A stretch of 6,021 nucleotides of DNA from 2-12-FULL-60-25 sp964638165 (GTDB lineage: Bacteria; Patescibacteriota; Patescibacteriia; 2-12-FULL-60-25), in the NCBI GenBank assembly GCA_964638165.1, contig CAZWYJ010000070.1, positions 1-6,021 of the forward strand, read 5' to 3'. The translations under genes and the position numbers were made by a program. How positions within the stretch are numbered: position 1 is the first letter of the stretch; each line of letters opens with the position of its first letter. Under the pieces are notes generated by a model. That model was given only the letters and a program-made list of their open reading frames with translations, ran no database searches and had not been told where the DNA came from. Of this stretch, positions 3,733 through 6,021 are shown piece after piece.

Positions 3733-6021
3733 CTACGCCGGGGGCGACTCTGTGGCCGGCGGGGGCTCTTCCGCAGGAGGAGATTCTTCTGCGGGGGGCG
3801 ACTCTTCTACCGGTGGCTCTTCCGTAATCGGCTCTGTCACAGGCTCTTCTTGAGAAACAGGCTCAAAAACCGTCTGGCCCGTTACCGTATTCACGGTTCC
3901 CGCGGACCCGTCTGAATTCCATACCGTGGTCCCCTGTGGCATCACGGACACGCTCCACGCAAATGTGATATCCGAATCCGAAGCCTCACTGATCGAAATC
4001 GTGAATCCGACATCCGACTCGTCGGAAATCCACCATGTTCCCGGGGCGGTGTACGGCGTGACGCTGATGAGTGGATATGTGCCGATGGAGGCGAATTCGA
4101 CGCGAACGGTCTTTTCTCCGGCGAAGATGCGTGCAATGCCTTGCGTGGCGAGTGTGGATTCACCTGATGAAGACGCGTCCACTGCTTCTGATTCCGGATC
4201 GGTCATTCCGCTGAACGAGCCCGGACGAACCTGAATGAGAACCGTGGTTGAGGCGGATGTGCCATCGAACGGTTCCAGCGCCAAGCCGATCATCGAACCC
4301 GCGTCCGTGCCACGCATGGCGGTTCCGGCTTCGGAAGACGCCACGAGCGCATCACCGATCTGGATATTCCCATTCTCCGTGCTCACGTTCACGCGCGCCT
4401 TTCCGGACACCACCACGGCATATCGCCCCTCATCGTGATTGCCCGCGAGGAAGCCCGGGCGATCCGAGACCACGCCGATGATTCCACCTTCGTATGCCGA
4501 GGATGAGAGTTTCACGCGATCCGCGCCATCGAGATCCGCAACGACCACGTCCCCGCCAATGAGCGAGTCATCGGAATCGTATGTCTCCGCGTAGCCCGAA
4601 GCCTCCGCGCCCCAGCCTGCACCATCCGCACGCATGCGTTCGCCGAGCGTGCTCGTGGAGCTATCGTAATAGATGCCGACCGCGTGTTGCATGGCACCGA
4701 AGGCCGATGGGTAGAGCTTACCCGTGAGCAAGACATCCCCGATTTCCGTGACCGAGAGTAGCGGGCTGGACGTGACGCTATTCGAGGAGAGCGTGAATGA
4801 TGACGTGGTTGTGGAGTGGATGGCAACGCCCAAGGAGAAGACTGAATCAATCACCGCGCCCGTGGATGCGTCATACGCGGTTCCGCGGAAGCTGAAAAGC
4901 GGGGAATCCACGAGCATCACATCCGCATCCGCCTTTGTGGTGGACGCCGCGATGAAATCCTGCACGAGCACGGATCCGTTCTCATCAATACTGAAGAGGT
5001 CCCCGGCCCACCACACCGGGCTCACGTAGACCATGACCGTGCCCGTGGTCCCTCGCGCCAGCGAATCCATGGCGGTTCCGATAATCATGCCCGGCCCTTT
5101 GGCCTTCACCGCATACCCATCCGCGCCCATCATGAGCTTGTCGCCATTTTCAATCCCCTCTTCACGCGTATCAACCTTGGTTTCTAGCTGACCCAGAATA
5201 CCCACGAGCACCGCATTCGGATCCCCCTCCAAAACCGCGTTCCCGATGTACGCGCTGTGCTTGGAAATAACACCCAGAGTGTTCGACCGCCAATCCGGCA
5301 TTCCCCGCACCACGGACGTGGCCACGGTATGATCCAACGCAATCACATCGCCGGTTCGGATGATCGAGGCCTCGCGGGACGGGAAGTACTCCGCATAGTC
5401 CGCGCCTTGCGTCACGGTAATGCCGTAATCGGAACGAATTTGCCCGCTACAGGCAATCGAAGCGACGCGCCAGTCATCCGTGCGACCGAAGACCGCGAGA
5501 TCACTCGTGCCAGTTGAGCACCCGCCACGGATATCTAAGACTGCCTGCGTATTATTCCCCGTATTGTAGATAGACGTGGATGTGACGTTTGCATTTGATG
5601 TGGAGACGAAGAGATTCTCAGTCACTGTGGTGGAGGCGTAGAGACTCGCCCCCGTCGCATTCACGAACGTGGCATCCTGCATAATGAATGTCGATCCGTA
5701 GATACTTCCGCCCGTCAGGTACTTCTTCACCGCATTATCGCCTCCCAGCGAAACCCAGAGGTAGGTGCCGTCGAACGCGCCAGCCGTACCATTCGACTCC
5801 CACGTGAGCGCGCTATCCGTATACTCCACCCCCACATTCGTCCTCGGATCAATTTTCGCACGCCTCTCATCGCCGATCGCCCACACGTATTCGCCGTCAA
5901 AAACAAGGTCAAGATAGACATCTCCCGGAAGCGTGGTCGTCGCGACAATGACATTCGTATTCGGATCAATTTTGAGAATGTCGTTGTACCCATCAATCGC
6001 CCAAAGATGTGATCCGTCAAA
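3733..6021 (-). CDS. Large surface/secreted protein with beta-propeller-like repeats and two tail-fibre-type modules (5' end outside window)
   Basis: The frame is open to the right edge, giving at least 762 residues to TAG; numbering here starts at the edge codon. A GTG at 5886 is an internal Val rather than the likely start, because 45 upstream codons continue the same repeat. Residues 1-95 have repeats FDGSHLW, FDGEYVW and FDGTYLW spaced 40-42 residues, with KIDPNTN/KIDPRTN, like a beta-propeller. Residues about 206-333 (DYAEYFPS, GDVIALD, GVIS, NGDKLMMG, GMIIGTAMDS) resemble the Peptidase_G2/IMC intramolecular chaperone-protease of phage tail proteins. Residues about 473-598 (GYAETYDS, GGDVVVAD, GVVSDRPGFLAG, IGDALVASS, SMIGLALEPF) are a second, diverged copy. 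Residues about 629-696 look like a small beta-sandwich. A Pro/Glu-rich tail ends the protein, without a membrane anchor or sortase-type signal. Likely extracellular; ligand unknown. Confidence 0.85.
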   Translation of the reverse strand, partial: FDGSHLWAIDGYNDILKIDPNTNVIVATTTLPGDVYLDLVFDGEYVWAIGDERRAKIDPRTNVGVEYTDSALTWESNGTAGAFDGTYLWVSLGGDNAVKKYLTGGSIYGSTFIMQDATFVNATGASLYASTTVTENLFVSTSNANVTSTSIYNTGNNTQAVLDIRGGCSTGTSDLAVFGRTDDWRVASIACSGQIRSDYGITVTQGADYAEYFPSREASIIRTGDVIALDHTVATSVVRGMPDWRSNTLGVISKHSAYIGNAVLEGDPNAVLVGILGQLETKVDTREEGIENGDKLMMGADGYAVKAKGPGMIIGTAMDSLARGTTGTVMVYVSPVWWAGDLFSIDENGSVLVQDFIAASTTKADADVMLVDSPLFSFRGTAYDASTGAVIDSVFSLGVAIHSTTTSSFTLSSNSVTSSPLLSVTEIGDVLLTGKLYPSAFGAMQHAVGIYYDSSTSTLGERMRADGAGWGAEASGYAETYDSDDSLIGGDVVVADLDGADRVKLSSSAYEGGIIGVVSDRPGFLAGNHDEGRYAVVVSGKARVNVSTENGNIQIGDALVASSEAGTAMRGTDAGSMIGLALEPFDGTSASTTVLIQVRPGSFSGMTDPESEAVDASSSGESTLATQGIARIFAGEKTVRVEFASIGTYPLISVTPYTAPGTWWISDESDVGFTISISEASDSDITFAWSVSVMPQGTTVWNSDGSAGTVNTVTGQTVFEPVSQEEPVTEPITEEPPVEESPPAEESPPAEEPPPATESPPA

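Noticed and set aside
5886..5886. GTG as the true start of the surface protein
   Set aside because: The 45 codons upstream in the same frame continue the propeller repeat (FDGSHLW, FDGEYVW), so this GTG is an internal Val codon.
5727..6020. Minus-strand frame of 97 codons at the right edge
   Set aside because: It overlaps the surface-protein gene in another frame. The frame carrying the FDGxxxW repeats is the real one and continues to the edge.

Overview
The window looks like chromosomal DNA of a Candidate Phyla Radiation (Patescibacteria, probably Parcubacteria-like) bacterium. This is an inference from two protein architectures that I associate with that group: a polytopic O-antigen-ligase-like membrane protein fused to a long TPR tail, and a large secreted protein carrying tail-fibre-type 'DYAEYFPS...GDVIALD' (Peptidase_G2/IMC-like) modules. 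There is no rRNA, tRNA or ribosomal protein in the window to confirm it. Both genes read uninterrupted with the standard code and both end at TAG.

Layout. Positions 1-160 are non-coding, with a strong GC-rich hairpin and a bidirectional terminator. Positions 161-2650 (minus) hold the ligase/TPR gene, apparently with its own extended -10 promoter just before the ATG. Positions 2651-3732 are a 1.08 kb stretch with no credible gene but dense structure. Positions 3733-6021 (minus) hold the 3' part of a surface or secreted protein gene whose 5' end lies beyond the right edge. Both genes concern the cell envelope: one probably transfers or polymerises surface glycans, the other is probably displayed or released outside the cell.

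The most interesting part is 2651-3732. It contains two 238-bp direct repeats (2998-3235 and 3323-3560, 5 differences by my alignment). Each folds into a nested 125-nt hairpin followed by a second, smaller hairpin. A shorter, rearranged copy of the second hairpin lies upstream (2754-2835), and a diverged start of a further unit lies downstream (3629-3660). The DNA between conserved units is different each time, yet each time it forms inverted repeats built from short 7- or 8-nt tandem units. Three of the four such segments run into a T-tract at or just before the next unit, like a plus-strand terminator. G-T wobble positions in the main stem are compatible with RNA folding only on the plus strand, opposite to both genes. 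I see no reverse transcriptase, transposase, integrase or Cas gene that would explain it. It is best described as an unrecognised modular repeat or structured-RNA locus. The RNA interpretation is inference.
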